The notes: generated by a model not told the origin, from the sequence alone. A DNA stretch of 64,000 bases from Sialis fuliginosa (GCA_961205875.1 OY540814.1:11452993-11516992), one strand, 5' to 3'; counted from the stretch's first letter, positions 36,946 to 49,027 are shown. A program made the numbers and translations.

Positions 36946-37764
36946 TATTTTCTTTGTAGAAGGTATAGAAAATTAAAAACCTTTTTACCATATACCATAT
37001 ACAATTACCCATATTCAATCAGGTATAATAACAATACTCAAACAGAACCCAATTCAATCAAAATTAATGAAATATTGTTTAATAATAAACTGTACAGTTG
37101 CATAATAAAATGTGTATCCATCTATCATATGTTTATTTTATATTATATTAATATCGATAGCCATAAGAAGAGCTCGTACAGGTTTTGGCAACGCGGCTAC
37201 ACAATGTAATATATCAATGGCATAACAGTTAAAAGCGATCAAGTTTAAACATATCAATATTAGAAAACTGACAGCCGGTGGTTTTTCATAATACAGGTTT
37301 ATTCTTTGATTTTGTATATAAATAGATATACATAAGTATTTATATTTAGGTCTGCATTCGGTTGTAGGAAGTAGATGAATTACCTGTCAAGACATTGTTT
37401 TAATGTTATTTTAAACTCTATTTATATAATGTCTATAAATGTAACAAGGGCATGAACTTGGCAGAGTGATAATGGTTGTGATGTAATTGTCTTTATTAAA
37501 TTCGTAATTAGCAGAAGGTTTAATTCAATGTGATTATGTGAATATAGATACTAAATACGTTTATTGTGGAATGGAGATTTTTTTCATTTTTTTACAGCAG
37601 CGGATCGTCGATATATATTTCTTTTTCTTCTTCTTCTGTTTGTGAGTGTGTGTGAATGTTAGGTAGCATTGGGACAGAATATAAAATGGGAAGTTGCTGA
37701 TGAACCAATCATAACAGGTGGATACAAACAGGGTGGTGGGGATTCTAGGAATTATGTAAGTATA

Positions 37765-37905
37765 ATGCGGTGTTCACACCAAAGAAAACAAAACAGCAAC
37801 ACGGTGTTTGAAAACACGTCGTATTTAAAAATGCATATGCTTTATTGCACTTTTGTCAAAAAGACACGATGTTGCTGTTTTGTTTTTTCGGTCTGAACAC
37901 GGCAT
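37765..37905 (+). mobile_element. MITE with AACAAAACAGCAACA inverted ends, copy 1
   Basis: ATGCGGTGTTCACACCAAAG and AAAACAAAACAGCAACAC at the left mirror TGTTGCTGTTTTGTTTTTTC then GGTCTGAACACGGCAT at the right. The 75-codon frame ending at 37896 lies mostly in it and is not a gene. The reverse-complement copy is at 49028-49171. Confidence 0.85.
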
Positions 37906-37961
37906 AAGAAGTTGTCAATGACGATTTTCATATATATGTCTTTATATACTTACTTAAACTA

Positions 37962-38215
37962 GTGCATTTGACCTGGCGTTATCCGGGGATATATATTTAA
38001 TCTGTAATAAACCTATTAAACATTGTTTTTACTTACTGCTAACTAGTTATTAAAGATATCTCTCCGACGACTATGTTTTTCCGTTTTCATGAAATTTACA
38101 CAAAATATCCACAAATTTAAAATTATACACCTAAACTTTCTTCGTGAAACCGGAATAAAATTCGTTCAGTAGTTACTAAGAGTCGTGCATAGACAAACAA
38201 TGTTCACATAATGAA
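37962..38215 (+). mobile_element. Non-autonomous retroposon-like repeat, partial copy D
   Basis: GTGCATTTGACCTGGCGTTA, CCGGGGATATATATTT, TTTTCATGAAATTTACACAA and GTGAAACCGGAATAAAATTC follow the order of copies A-C; the 3' half is missing. Confidence 0.6.
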
Positions 38216-38404
38216 ACAAGAGTGACCTGTTTACAGAACTATCGATATCATAATCAAATATGTGAAAAAGGTGATTCCTAACAGTATTTTAAACACTAAA
38301 GGTCGGGGTAATCCCGTAATAACTGAATAAGTCATATTACTTTTTTACGTATATTATGACTTTTGAAAAATGAATCGATTCTTGGCTAGAGAATTATACT
38401 ACAC

Positions 38405-38592
38405 TACATAGCTGTTACCCGCAACTTCGTCTACGTGGAATGTATTTTTTTGATACAATATAGCCTAAACCCTTTCTCAGGATGCAAGCTATTTCCCTGC
38501 CAAATTTCATGAAGATCGGTACAGCGGTTTAGCCATGAAAAGGTAATAATTAGAAAGAATTAATTTCGCATTTATATTAGTACGGATAGTAT
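38405..38592 (+). mobile_element. Retroposon tail of the CAGCGGTTTAGCC type, copy 1
   Basis: GCTGTTACCCGCAACTTCGT at 38410, then CCCTGCCAAATTTCATGAAG, ATCGGTACAGCGGTTTAGCC and the end CATTTATATTAGTACGGAT. This wording is among the most frequent in lepidopteran and some hemipteran genomes. Non-coding fragment. Confidence 0.75.
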
Positions 38593-38699
38593 GGATTAAT
38601 AACTGCAACTGGATAAATATTTAGAACCTCTGGTATGAATAGTAACGTTTTCTTATAAATTTTAACATGTCTAATTAGGTTAGTATATTAATCTACCTA

Positions 38700-38790
38700 A
38701 TACTAGGTCTAAGGTACTGTCCAGTCGGCATTGTCCAGCACTGTACTCACGCCCTCACTGCCCAGTGTTGCCAGTGTAGGTGGACAAATA
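38700..38790. other. Short GC-richer patch
   Basis: GTCCAGTCGGCATTGTCCAG, CTCACTGCCCAGTGTTGCCA. CCAG-rich and unassigned. Confidence 0.2.
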
Positions 38791-39534
38791 TGTCAAACGC
38801 AAAAACACATATTTAATCATGCTGACTTCAAGCGTACCGTGCTTATATTATTCAATAGTTTTTTTTAAATTAATTTTTATAGGTGTAAACAATTTAGTTA
38901 CAACTTTTGTATTTGGTTGTAGTCATTATTTTTAATTTGCACTTTTTCGTTTTATACAAACAATAATGTCAGATTTGAATATGTTTAAAATAATACATTC
39001 AACCAATAGCTTTATATTCCAATTGGTTTAGTTTACTACTATTATGCCTAGTATTTGTTTTTATTTTTATTTAATAACTTGTGCCTAAATCAATGGCGAA
39101 AACGATTGAAAATTATATAGGAACTCGATAACATTAATCGTTTATCAATTTTCTAATTTTTATTTGTGATTTTTTTAAATCTTTAATATTCAGTTGATAA
39201 TTTACTGTTCGAAAATTATTCTTCGAAGTAATTAAAATAAATTTTCGAATTAAGGTCAAAAGCTATAAATAATTATGAAAAACAAATGCAATCACTTTTG
39301 GAGTGGGTTATTTTGCGAACTAATTTTTATGTAGATTTTATCATATTGGCTTCTAAACGATACAGGTACCTATAATAGATCAGTAAAAATAAACATCAAT
39401 TATATTTTACTCTCTTGGTAGAGCTGAGGGTTGTACAATAAACAAGAGTTGATTAAATTTCAGTTTTTATAATCTAGTGAAAAATCCCGTCTCGGCATGC
39501 AACTCTATATTATTTGCATGTGAAAATATCAATG

Positions 39535-40084
39535 TAGGGTCGAGTGGGGTAAATATGAAACACGAAAAAAATGGAGTAAAAGTGAAACAAGCTTGCAACT
39601 AAAAAACTAATTTGTATATAAGAGAATTATAAAAATTGACATCATTAAAGGTTTGTTAAAGCGACCTGAAAATATGAATCGCCTAATAAGTGAAGTGTCA
39701 CCCCTGTTAGACGATGTCAAAACGTGTGAATTAAATTTTAATTCTTTGCACATGACTTTCTTTATAGCTCAAATATTAATTAAAGTTACAATTTCACATT
39801 GATATGCCACAAAGAAGATAAATCAAAGTTGCCTTTGTAGCTTTTCTTTTAATTTTTCGAGAAATATTTTCCATTAGAAGCCTGTTTCACTTTTTCCCAA
39901 ATTAGAGGTTAAAAATGAAACACACTTTTTCATTTTTAAAGTCCGTGTTGTATCGTATAGTTCAAATGACGGTTATTCATAAGCGCATCTAGTAGAAAAA
40001 TTAAAGTATGAATTTGTATCGTTAACTGTCAAAAAACATGAAAGATTTGTATTTTGTTTCACTTTTTACCCCCAGTTGACCCTA
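39535..40084. mobile_element. MITE with TAGGGTCGAGTGGGGTAAAT ends
   Basis: The left TAGGGTCGAGTGGGGTAAAT ATGAAACA is mirrored by TGTTTCACTTTTTACCCCC and GTTGACCCTA at the right. About 550 bases. The interior repeats the phrase as GTTTCACTTTTTCCC (about 39883) and AAAAATGAAACACAC, so it is built of nested inverted copies. No ORF. Confidence 0.75.
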
Positions 40085-40489
40085 TTATTAATGTAGAGCC
40101 GTACTTATGAACTACCGCATGAGGCGTTAGCTAGGGACCTCGAAGGGATTACGTAACTTTTTTTAGTCTTACATAATTTGTAACTTAACATAGTATATAG
40201 TATACCATGTAATATTTTTTTACTGAAAACTATTTATTTCGCACATCAGGCCTCAACATGTGTAAGTACGGTCCTGGATTATGGGTTTCATATAATTTTA
40301 TCTATTCATTCAATGCCTATTATTACGTATTTGAATATAAACTATCAATTCTCAACCAAACAACTTCCCGTTTTACAAAATCTAACTGTATATATTTACG
40401 ACAATTTGTGTTACATTTATGTATTGTAAACTTTCACAACTACACCGACAAATGTCCCGAAAAATCCGTATATGTACACAAAGGTCGTA

Positions 40490-40680
40490 AATAATTTAAA
40501 CAGGTATTGCGTAATGCGTCAACCCGCTCGCATTTCTCGAACTTCGACTACCTGCTAATGAAGTAGGTGTAACACAATACCACCTGAAACTACGATAGAT
40601 TTATCACATATTGCATTACACACACACAGTCACACACAAACTGTATCTACGAATGTAAGCGACCTTAACATAATCTATCA
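40490..40680. promoter_or_regulatory. Higher-complexity non-repeat patch
   Basis: Includes GCGTCAACCCGCTCGCATTT, ACCTGCTAATGAAGTAGGTG (short palindromic) and a CACACACACA run. It matches no repeat in this window. Candidate conserved non-coding DNA; low confidence. Confidence 0.2.
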
Positions 40681-40729
40681 AGTTGAACTCCCAAATAAAT
40701 GTACTAGATTTACACTGCCATGCTTAGGT

Positions 40730-40760
40730 AAAAGGCAGTAAACTTATTTTACTGCCTTTT
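40730..40760. other. Perfect short hairpin
   Basis: AAAAGGCAGTAAA is followed after five bases by TTTACTGCCTTTT, a 13-bp perfect stem. Too short for a microRNA precursor by itself; possibly a foldback element core. Confidence 0.5.
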
Positions 40761-42104
40761 AGTACTTTTGAAGCTATTAGGTTTTTCAGACGATTTTCTA
40801 CATATTAATCATAAAATGAATCATTAAGAATGTTATTTCAATAAAATATTAATTATTTAAGTATTTGAAATATATCAAATTAGTTACTTTTCCTAAATAT
40901 AAAAGCAGTAATCTCATTTTTCAACATAAAAAAGCAATAACTTTTAAATTATACTGCTGATAATAAAATAACTCATAACAAAGATACAACGCATTTTATT
41001 CATTTTTGAATAAAAATCACAATTGCCATGGAAAACTATTTTTGTTAGTCAAGGCGTCAGCCAAAACTACAACAATCACTCGAGTGCAATATTAAATTTA
41101 AGTCAAGTAAGCTTTGGAAAAAAGAATGGTTGATGTTTAAATTTTGTATGTTTATTAAAATTCTTGGCTCATTTTGTTAATGTATAACAGTAATGCTGGC
41201 TTTAGAGAGGGAGGTTGGGCGACTGCTCGAGGCGACGGACGGCCACATGGATGAAAAAAAACTAGATATAACTCAAAGGGCCCACTGGCCGGACTGGCCC
41301 CATATATCGCTGGTCTAAATAATCATTGGTTGATACTGGAAATCGATAACATGTATAATACTATACCGAGTATCAAATTTAATTACTGTATCACAATGGA
41401 TTCTCAAAATATTAAATAAATACTAATTTGAGACAAAATCTTTGAGAGTCTGTAGCTCCATCAAGAAGAGATTCCGGACACATGTTTATGAACTTTTTGC
41501 TTGATTTTTTTTTCTTATTAAACTTTTCAAGTTTGTTCCACCTGATATAACTCTCTCTGTATACATATTAAAGATTTTTGAAAATTTCCAATTGTAATGA
41601 TGTAAAAATAATACTGCATGTAGTCCTAAATATATTTCCTTCAAAAACATTTTCTGCCTCCGAGAATAACCTCTCAGAATAGACTATGCATACTATCTAA
41701 ACTTATTGTTAGTATGTTATTTTGATAATGCAGTATTGTTTATGATACATGCACTATAATAGTAAGGTATTGGTACTTTTATTTCGAGTAGTAGGCATTA
41801 TTTTATCTGTAAAAATGTATAACATCTTCTCTATTGTGAGTATGTCTAGATACTGTTTGTGATTTATCACATTTATAATTTGATACTAAAATGTAATTAG
41901 ATTCGATCAAGAAGAACGTATGATATACAAACAATTTAAAACAATCGATCTTACGAAGATTTGTAAAAAATAATATTTTTTATAATATAATTAATTTAAA
42001 AACACCATATAAAATAATGGTATATTAATTAAGGATAATAATCTATGTAAAAAGTAAACATATATTGTTCTAATTATTATTATTAATTAAAATATAATTT
42101 TTTG

Positions 42105-42215
42105 AAAAAAATCTGATTCCGGCTGAAATTCCGGTTGATTTTTTTTCCGGGAATTCCGGCGATTCCGGTTTCGGCCGGAATTGAAAATTCCAGTTCCGGT
42201 ACACCCTTACTTATA
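42105..42215. repeat. ATTCCGG-rich repeat
   Basis: Seven or so occurrences of TTCCGG or its complement, including AAATTCCGGTTGATT, GGGAATTCCGGCGATTCC and TTCGGCCGGAATTG, ending CCAGTTCCGGTACACCC. Simple internal repetition of a 6-9 base unit, with the look of a transposon edge. Confidence 0.55.
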
Positions 42216-43320
42216 ATGAAGTCATGTAAGTTAGTTTTTAACGAGACTGGTGAATTGGAAAGACGTCGGCAAATTTTAAAATTCGACACGTTTTAAAGAT
42301 GAAACGCTAAGGAGAGTGTACACTGTATATGTATGCATGATTAGATGTATAAGAGAAAGATGAATGAATAGCACAAACATACAAGTATGATGAGTAAATG
42401 TAAAATAATACGTTTAATTATTAATTTAATAACCGTTTGCTATGAAAACAAAAAGAAATTTCACTTTAACCGCGAGCTTACGTGGGTGAGGCACACACAA
42501 TTTTTTCCGGTTAGGGCTCTAAATGTTTTATCACCTAGTTATATGATCATAGACTTTCTTACTTTTCCCATACAAATCAGTTGTAGAAACAATTAAATTA
42601 TTAAAATGGATTGTATTACTTGTAAACGACCACTTAGATTTGCATATATGTTTGTTCAAAAATTTATTATTTCAAGATTATTTTCGAATCCTTGCTCGCT
42701 TACATAATTTTACTCGAAAATTTATTTATAGAATCATAAAAATCAATCCTTACTTTTTTATTATCTTTGTATTTTTTAGAAAATAAAATATATAAATTTA
42801 TATTTAACAAGAAAGAGAGGAACACAAAAACAGCTATATTAAAGTTTTATTCGATGTTCTTTATACATAATATTTATTTTTATTAAAAAAAAAGATTAAT
42901 AATATAATTAATACAATTATGTCAGCTATAAAAAAACTAAATAAAATTTATTGCCGCTGAACACATAATTTAATGTACCACCTTTTTGATAACAACACGT
43001 TGAATATATTTTCAGAATTTCAAACAAATACCGTAACATCTAATTACATTCTCATTAATTATTTCTGTACATTTTAAATTACTTAATTTTATATTTATGG
43101 GATGCCAAGTTGATTGTACTGATACACATATAAATCCACCAATCTTTAATAAACAAAGCTAGATAACAGTGGCGTACTGTACTTATTTGCAGGCTATACA
43201 TTACATATTTATAATTATTTAATATGCTTGGATTTTAATTGAATATTTAATTTTAATAGTCACGTAACTGTACAACAACTGTACACAGGAAAAAAATTAA
43301 CTTGAGTTGTTTCGTTCAAA

Positions 43321-43420
43321 AATAATATAGTTCGATTAAGACTACCTACATTTCTTATTTTAAGAAAATATTGATTTCGTTATATATAAAACAAGGCTTA
43401 CGTTGCCCAAGTCAACGTTT
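43321..43420. mobile_element. Partial copy of the TTGACTTGGGCC MITE
   Basis: TTAAGAAAATATTGATTTCG TTATATATAAAACAAGG ... TTGCCCAAGTCAACG matches the right half of the element at 183-401. Confidence 0.6.
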
Positions 43421-43527
43421 CTACCAGTAAGAAAATTAATATTTATAAATTAATTATTACGTGTTAATGAAAATTTGAAGGAAACATTATTTTCATGACA
43501 CAAATTGAATTTTTTTTTTGATTACTA

Positions 43528-43866
43528 GCTGTTACCTGTTGACTTCATTCGCGTAGAATTTAGGTTAGTGAAAACAATACAATCATATTAGGTTAGGTAA
43601 ATAATACAGATTTCCGGTATGATAATCGAAAAAACAGGTTTTTAGTTTCGTATTTACACGCTAGGTGGAACGCCAAAAAAGTATAACCTCCGCCCGTACA
43701 AATGTCACTCACCTTTTTTTATCTAATACATTTTTCGGCATACAAAGTAGCCTTTATCCTTTTTCGGAATGCAATCTCCCTGTCAAATTTCATCAAGATC
43801 AGTCCAGCGGTTTACCCGTGGAAAGGTAACAGACAGAGAAACTTTCGTATTTATAATATTAGTATG
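43528..43866 (+). mobile_element. Retroposon tail of the CAGCGGTTTAGCC type, copy 2
   Basis: CTAGCTGTTACCTGTTGACT at the left, then CCTGTCAAATTTCATCAAGA, TCAGTCCAGCGGTTTACCCG, GGTAACAGACAGAG and the end TTATAATATTAGTATGGAT. Confidence 0.75.
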
Positions 43867-44639
43867 GATTTAAATTTTGGGGAAATAACCAAATAAAAAA
43901 TATTACTTGGAACAGTAACCGGTAATTCGATACAAAATTTCGTTTCGGAACTGGTATTTGGTTCGGATTCGATTCCCTGCTTAGAAATACAGTGAACGCC
44001 ACTGGTATGTATATTAAATATATTTACACGGAAAGCACAGTAGTAGCTTTTCAAACTACTAACGCTAATTATCTCCTCTGTTACATGCGGACAATATGCA
44101 GAGGCGAATTGAATTCGGGTTTGTGAAATAATTACCAGAAGCGAACTCACATAAATAATCCAAAGAGAATAGTAAATCTGCTTTGTCATGGATATTTTTT
44201 GTCACTGCCAGTAATAATAATAATAATGATGAATGCGATCTACAAAATGTAATTCCATATGGACACGTCTCACGCATGAAAATTTATGCCTGGTATGTTC
44301 TTATTAATAACATTGTACAGGTTGTTTTGTGGCGACGTGATCAACTTTTTATAACAATGGTGATTTCTATTTATTATACTTATTGTTAACCAAAACCCAA
44401 CGAGATTAGCGTGGGTCAGGATTTTTTATTTATATCTCATCACAACAAAATTAAGAATATTTCCATTTTATTATAAAAAACGACGCCATCCATTTTTAGA
44501 AAAGAAATAATTAGAGTAACGGGGAAACTACTCGTAATTCACATAATTCTTGTGAAATTCTTGAAAAATGTATGTAAATGTAAGATAGTATGAAAAATTA
44601 TAAAATATTGTAGGTACAATTAAATGGGGAAGTAATTAT

Positions 44640-44748
44640 TTGAGCAGTTTTAAAAATATTCGGGCAGTCACATTGGGCAGTTAATAATACATTTGGGCAG
44701 TATTAAACTTTTTGTGCGGTAATTAAATCAATTGTGGCAGTCAGGGTC
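44640..44748 (+). repeat. Degenerate minisatellite with TTGGGCAGT core
   Basis: Six imperfect units of about 14-22 bases (core TTKGGGCAGT): TTTGAGCAGTTTT, TTCGGGCAGTCAC, TTGGGCAGTTAAT, TTTGGGCAGTATT, TTTGTGCGGTAAT and TTGTGGCAGTCAG. The array abuts the element at 44747. Confidence 0.55.
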
Positions 44749-45545
44749 GTAACTAGAAGCTTGGGGGCCCCGGGGTAAGAGGTGGCTGAGGGGCCCCCAA
44801 AATATGCAAAATTAAAAAAAAATTATTATTAAAATTTTGAATTGAATGACCTTTTTTTATCATAAAGTTAATAAATTATATAAATATAATATATATATAA
44901 ATTAATATTATATGTGTATGAATATATTATAGTAATATGACTAATATGTTCTATTTATTGTATATTTCTTTCAGGGCACACTGTACTATAAAGGTTCGGT
45001 TTTTTTTCTTGGGCGTGATATTTAAAGCACGATTAAAGGTGAATGAATTGACGCACGAGGAAGCTATTTTTCAAAATTATTTGACGTATTTAAGTAATAG
45101 TATAGCGGATTGATCATAGGCGCTATGCGCAAAATAATTGTGACAGTTATAGATTACCGAAAAGGTGTGGTAGTTAAATAGTATGAACTTCAAATATACC
45201 AACGGTCATTAACACTTACTAGTATTGTTATTACGATTTGTATAAACAATTAATAGGGTAGGGTAGGGCGTTATTTCGCTAGATAAATTGACTTATTTTC
45301 TTCAATATAGTGAAACTTCTCCAAATCGACTAGCTTGTGTTACTAAATAACAAATTTTGGTCACATCTCGTCAAAATTTCAACCGGTCTCGTTAAAATCA
45401 TCATTAATTTATTTATATTTAACCATTATTTGAATTTAAACAGCGACTCTAAACTCAAGTTGAAATACTCGTCAAAATAAAAACCTTAAATTTAATTTAA
45501 AAAAATATGTTTTAACTAAAAAACCGCGTTACGGCCCTGATAGAT
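44747..45545. mobile_element. Element with CAGGGTCGTAACTAG end and GGGGCCCC-rich tip
   Basis: The left tip CAGGGTCGTAACTAGAAGCT, then GGGGGCCCCGGGGTAAGAGG and TGGCTGAGGGGCCCCCAAAA. A likely right tip GCGTTACGGCCCTG is at about 45525-45538. The left 75 bases match, inverted, the end of the element at 56600-56864. The interior is AT-rich and non-coding. CAGGG...CCCTG ends fit a DNA transposon. Confidence 0.6.
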
Positions 45546-46171
45546 AGATTTTCAAAAAGTGATGCAAATTTCAACGAAATATAAACAGAGATACAACGAA
45601 AGTCACGACTTACAGCCAGATGCCAAAAATCAAAATAATATTATAAACGAAAAAATATATCTGGACCTTCTTACCCTTTCTTCGGAAGTACCCATATAAC
45701 ATTGTATCTACAATTTATATATGCATGTTTAAATTGCTTACATATAAGAGTTTAGTGACGTACGAGTACTTATAAATACCAAGTTTCTTTTGTAGGATAA
45801 TTAAGATTTTAGAGAAATAATACCTAATTATGTGACTATTAAATAAAGTGTGCTAAAATTTATAATTAGATAACATTTCATATAGTTACATAAATATCAC
45901 ATAAATATAGTATAAACGTGAGCGGCAAACTTCACAAGGAGCTTTCACAGAATTTTTCAAATAAAGATAAAATTTATTATGAAAATATTCTTGATAATTG
46001 AATAATTACTACCATAAAAGGTTATACATTTCAAAAAAAATACAGTGGCGATAGCGTTACAAAAAAACGAATTCATAAAAAAACATACGTATGTAACCAC
46101 ACTGTTATTATAAACTTATAACTTTTATTAATTATAAAATTAATATTATTAATAATTATTCCCTACAATTT

Positions 46172-46305
46172 GTATGGATCTTGGCTTCTTGGTCGTATCC
46201 ACTGCAATGTGTGATGAAACGTTGGCCGATAACACGACCAAACCGACGCGGCTTACACCCAGAAGCCAAGATCCATACCAAGATCACCGCGGAAGCCTCA
46301 AGACT
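46172..46305. mobile_element. Foldback remnant with 18-bp perfect arms
   Basis: GTATGGATCTTGGCTTCT (46172-46189) and AGAAGCCAAGATCCATAC (46261-46278) are exact inverted repeats. Between them is GAAACGTTGGCCGATAACAC and CGACCAAACCGACGCGGCTT, the style of a LINE or Penelope-like terminal region. The 96-codon frame at 46181-46471 starts inside it and is not taken as a gene. Confidence 0.55.
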
Positions 46306-46907
46306 TGTGCTCTACAATTTGTACTCAAAATATTATTTTCTAATACATAGTTTAAAAAATAATCTGAAAAATTTAAAAATTGATGAGACGTTTGTCTTTC
46401 TTCTCAGAATAGGACATTTTCATCTGAGTTTCATTCAATGTTTTATCGTTTTTAAGTTAAAGTATCTATAGATATTATGCAAAATTAGTCAGAATGAATT
46501 CAAGGATAATCAAAATGGATTTTCATGAAAATTTTTTGGCATCACTGTACTTTTTACTTTCTTATACCCATGTATACATATGAAATTTACATATGTATAT
46601 GTAGTATAAGTAAGTATTGTTAATTTACTGATTATTTTTGCCATGATGTATATGTGTGTGTCTGTTTGTCTTCCTGTCGGTCTGTAGACGCTGTAAATCA
46701 AATACGAATAATCGTAGAAGGGTGAAATTTTATATTTAAGATTTTTTGGCTGGGAATTTTTTTTTTTGAATTTTTGAAACAGTGTGAATTACGGAAAAAT
46801 TATAATTTATGTTCTATTCATTTCTCAAAAAAGCAAATTTTTTGAAAAAAATTAATTATATTTCAAATGGTTCATAACAGAGAAGAAATACATATCGTGA
46901 GAGTCGT

Positions 46908-47345
46908 GTGACTTTCTTATAAGTTTTACAGAGATTGAACAGTGTGCGTGTTTGCCATAGGTACCATGGGACTTTCTTATACGTAATGCTGAGACTTGAA
47001 AATGAACAGTGTGGGTGTTGGCTATATCATAAATGTTGAAAAAAATGTATGGGGAATAAATTATAAATAATAAAATACTCGACAGTTTTTATCTAAAACA
47101 TTTTGCTTATTTCAAAAATAATTCGAAAATTGATAAGATTAAACAGCAGTTTCCGATTTAATTAATTACGTTTAAAAAAAATTCATTTGATACATGTTGT
47201 AGAGAATATTATCTATAATTTATTACCCATTCATTTTATTCTAACTTTTATTAGTTTGTCAGAAAAATGTTTCAATAAAATAAGAATCACGTGCACTGTT
47301 TACTGTCAGTATTACGTATAAGAAAGTCCCGTAGCTACCATGGCA
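46908..47345. repeat. Tandem and inverted repeats around GGGACTTTCTTATACGTAAT
   Basis: GTGACTTTCTTATAAG..GAACAGTGTGCGTGTTTGCC is repeated ~60 bases later as GGGACTTTCTTATACG..GAACAGTGTGGGTGTTGGC. At 47308-47345 the inverse CAGTATTACGTATAAGAAAG TCCCGTAG...ACCATGG appears. Together they form a ~440-base structure with inverted ends and a duplicated left arm. Confidence 0.6.
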
Positions 47346-47978
47346 GATATTTTATTCTTAATATAAGAATGTAATAGTAATGTTATCATAAACAGAATTT
47401 TTTTACATAAGTACTTATGTATATATATATAATTTAAAGTTATTGAATATTGAATTACATAACATTTCAATATTATTGTTGACAAAAAACTAAATTATAG
47501 TTTGATATATGATACAGATCTCTATCAAATACAATAATGCAAAAAATAATATCTAAATATAGATACAACATTAAAGGCAATACAATGCAATAGTGAATAG
47601 ATCATATAAGATAATATATATTACAAACGCAATTATTAGCATTTATGAATAACTTATCTGTGTTATGTAATCTGCATGTGTATATATGTATATATATTAT
47701 AACCAAATGGAATTCCTTTTTAAATAATGTCGCGTATTATATAATTAATTAAAGATCAAGTAGCCATTTGGGACAACAACTATCGCTCAATCAAAATATT
47801 TCAAATGTTTTATTTGTGTCAGTTTTTGTATTGTACTAAAGTAAACTAGTCAATTATCGAAAGATTAATTCTATTTAGGCTAGCTGATTGTTATGATTAT
47901 ATTATATTAATATATTATAGGTATACCTACATATTTTTTTATATATTTACCAATACTTTGTAATACTAGGTGTGCCTG

Positions 47979-48089
47979 TATTCTATTTCATTTAAGAATG
48001 CAGTGGTTGCCGGGGTTTTGACGGTAGGAATCGTGCATTTTACCGTCAAAAATCACGGCAACTACTGCATTCTTAAATGAAATAGAATA
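47979..48089. other. Near-perfect 111-nt hairpin (short foldback element)
   Basis: TATTCTATTTCATTTAAGAA TGCAGT at the left pairs with ACTGCATTCTTAAATGAAAT AGAATA at the right. The inner arms GTTGCCG and TTTTGACGGTA pair with TACCGTCAAAA and CGGCAAC, leaving a ~14-base loop at about 48027-48040. One side has a few mismatches. A single-arm relative is at 54680-54735 (TTTCATTTAAGGTTGCAATG), which favours a mobile foldback over a microRNA gene. Confidence 0.75.
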
Positions 48090-48222
48090 TAGTACTGTTT
48101 CCAATACAGCCTTTAATACCGATAATTCGACATTTAACAAATATAACACATTACGGTTAAACAAAAATATATTTTTTTGAATTATTAATATTTCAAAAAT
48201 AGAATAAATTATAGGTATATCA

Positions 48223-48512
48223 TTAATACCCGATATTGTAAAGAATTTGCTCCAGAGGAAAAGCTAATTAGCTTTTGGCTAACGTTATCTGAATGACCTT
48301 GATGCATGCACGTCAAATAGAAATCAGCGATTTAAAAAAAGTGCTGACAATTGTACCTCATAAAATGCATAACATTTACATTACTATACATTTATTACCA
48401 CTGCTCTAGATTTCCGAGTAAATTCATAACGATTTGACACCTCGCTGATAGCGTTAGCCAAAAACTAATGGGCTTTTCTCTCGAGATAATTCTTTATAAT
48501 ACCGAGCATAAA
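48223..48512. mobile_element. MITE, TATGCCCGGTATTATAAAG family, copy 2
   Basis: TTAATACCCGATATTGTAAA GAATTTGCTCCAGAG at the left mirrors CTCGAGATAATTCTTTATAA TACCGAGCATAAA at the right. Inner AGCTAATTAGCTTTTGGCTA ACG mirrors GCGTTAGCCAAAAACTAATG. Interior non-coding. Confidence 0.8.
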
Positions 48513-49027
48513 TCAATTAATATATGTTGAAAATCTTTTATTAAAATGTGAAATAGTTTATAAATAATGCAAATTAACTGCAAAGTAAGATTTGTAAATC
48601 TGGGGAGATTTTAATTTCTTTGTTATTCTGTTGGCATATTTGTTTTTTGGGTAGGGATTAATACGAGCTCTAACACCGACCTAGACAAAAAATAATAGAC
48701 TGGTCCATATAAAGTTTTGTCTTAATTAATTGTTATACCGTTTATATTTGTCTCCTTTAATGAAAAACATTTATTTGCCCTATATATGATAAACCACATG
48801 AACACGGTTTTAATACACTTCTAAATTTAAATAATTTTATAATTTAAAATAATTTCAATTGTCTTGCAATTGTGAACACTATTTAGATGTTAAATTTATT
48901 CATAATGCAGTCTTGCAATTTTGTCACTAACTCCCTTGATATGAATTGAAATAGAAAAATGTCCGAATTTCTCAATAGACAAGATGGGTAGAAGTTCATC
49001 ATAGAAACCAGTGTTGTGTCAATCCTT

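Noticed and set aside
43940-43985. tRNA-like B-box resemblance (GGTTCGGATTCGATTCCC)
   Set aside because: The spacing is wrong for a B box, and no A box or cloverleaf could be formed around it.
43851-44389. Overlapping frames of 68-112 codons on both strands
   Set aside because: No domain, mutually overlapping on opposite strands, and partly inside a retroposon tail.
46181-46471. 96-codon + frame starting MASWSYPLQCV
   Set aside because: It starts inside a foldback/retroposon remnant and continues into AT-rich sequence; no reverse transcriptase or other motif.
47979-48089. Calling the long hairpin a microRNA gene
   Set aside because: A related half-copy at 54680-54735 and the very long, symmetric arms fit a foldback mobile element better; no small-RNA evidence is available.
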